A stretch of DNA of 6,061 bases from an uncultured Oscillospiraceae bacterium (GTDB lineage: Bacteria; Bacillota; Clostridia; Oscillospirales; Acutalibacteraceae). Shown piece by piece: positions 5,947 to 6,061 of the stretch (positions within the stretch are counted from its first letter, which is position 1; each line of letters opens with the position of its first letter). The notes beneath the pieces were generated by a model. That model was not told the origin of the DNA, ran no database searches, and saw nothing but the letters and a program-made list of their open reading frames with translations. The DNA is taken from assembly GCA_900552925.1 (NCBI GenBank), contig USBH01000104.1, positions 1 to 6,061 on the forward strand, read 5' to 3'. The position numbers and the translations under genes are program-made.

Positions 5947-6012
5947 ATGGAAATTCTGATTCCGGTATTGATCGTGGCGGGCATCGGCCTTGTGGCCGGT
6001 ATTATTCTGGCG
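5947..6012 (+). CDS. rnfB: Rnf complex subunit RnfB, 5' fragment (contig end)
   Basis: Only the first 22 codons are genomic. They encode MEILIPVLIVAGIGLVAG and a few more residues: a short start followed by a Gly-rich hydrophobic helix, which is the N-terminal membrane anchor of clostridial RnfB. In the complete protein this anchor is followed by a 4Fe-4S domain and ferredoxin-like clusters that accept electrons from reduced ferredoxin. That region is beyond the window. Position directly after rnfA in a C-D-G-E-A order supports the call, since rnfB is the last gene in clostridial operons. The reading frame runs on into adapter from 6013 with no stop, giving the foreign tail LSLIHISEPTRLQLIS. 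The gene is truncated by the contig end; nothing suggests it is broken in the organism. Confidence 0.85.
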
Positions 6013-6061
6013 CTGTCTCTTATACACATCTCCGAGCCCACGAGACTGCAGCTAATCTCGT
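6013..6061 (-). other. Nextera-type sequencing adapter (artefact), right end
   Basis: Positions 6013-6031 (CTGTCTCTTATACACATCT) are the reverse complement of the Tn5 mosaic end. Positions 6032-6046 (CCGAGCCCACGAGAC) are the rest of the i7-side adapter. TGCAGCTA at 6047-6054 is the reverse complement of the index-like octamer at 3-10, and ATCTCGT fits the start of the reversed P7 primer. Positions 6013-6056 are a perfect inverted copy of 1-44. The genomic sequence ends at 6012. Confidence 0.98.

Noticed and set aside
1..6061. Perfect 44-bp inverted terminal repeats with Tn5 mosaic ends flanking the whole window, resembling a composite transposon or mobile element.
   Set aside because: The repeats include the synthetic i7 adapter and an index octamer outside the mosaic end, there is no transposase, and the two flanks carry no shared 9-bp target duplication. 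They are library adapters at both contig ends.

Overview
The window is about 6.0 kb of genomic DNA (45-6012) capped at both ends by Illumina Nextera-type adapter sequence (1-44 and 6013-6061). These caps are library artefacts. The insert is GC-rich (roughly 60-65% by eye) and every gene lies on the + strand. The rnfC-D-G-E-A-B order, Shine-Dalgarno-led tightly packed genes and a cytoplasmic-type RnfC without the long C-terminal extension of enteric RsxC point to a high-GC member of the Clostridia (Bacillota), such as an Oscillospirales- or Christensenellales-like gut anaerobe. That placement is inferred from gene order and style, not from a database search.

Layout. Left block (45-1540): a diacylglycerol/lipid-kinase-family gene that has lost its 5' end to the contig boundary, followed by a GNAT acetyltransferase whose GTG start overlaps the kinase stop codon. 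Middle (1541-1770): a 230-bp intergenic region with a good sigma-A-type promoter (TTGCCA, 17 bp, TAGAAT with an extended -10 TG). After it come about 120 nt that fold into four consecutive hairpins, the last of which is a strong intrinsic terminator ending 27 nt before rnfC. Right block (1771-6012): rnfC, rnfD, rnfG, rnfE and rnfA complete, and the first 22 codons of rnfB before the contig breaks off in adapter.

How the genes work together. RnfCDGEAB form the membrane ferredoxin:NAD+ oxidoreductase. RnfB takes electrons from reduced ferredoxin, RnfA/RnfE carry them through the membrane on an iron-sulfur cluster, RnfG and RnfD pass them over covalently bound FMN, and RnfC delivers them to NAD+ while Na+ or H+ is exported. 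All cofactor residues expected in the five complete subunits are present. The first four rnf junctions overlap or abut, as in a translationally coupled operon. The kinase/acetyltransferase pair has no evident link to Rnf.

The main biological point of interest is the promoter-leader-terminator arrangement before rnfC, which looks like a transcription-attenuation leader or a small terminated RNA. I could not match it to a known riboswitch class. A smaller point is a four-cysteine tail on RnfE. I did not find evidence for a novel multi-gene system; the remainder is a well-known operon.
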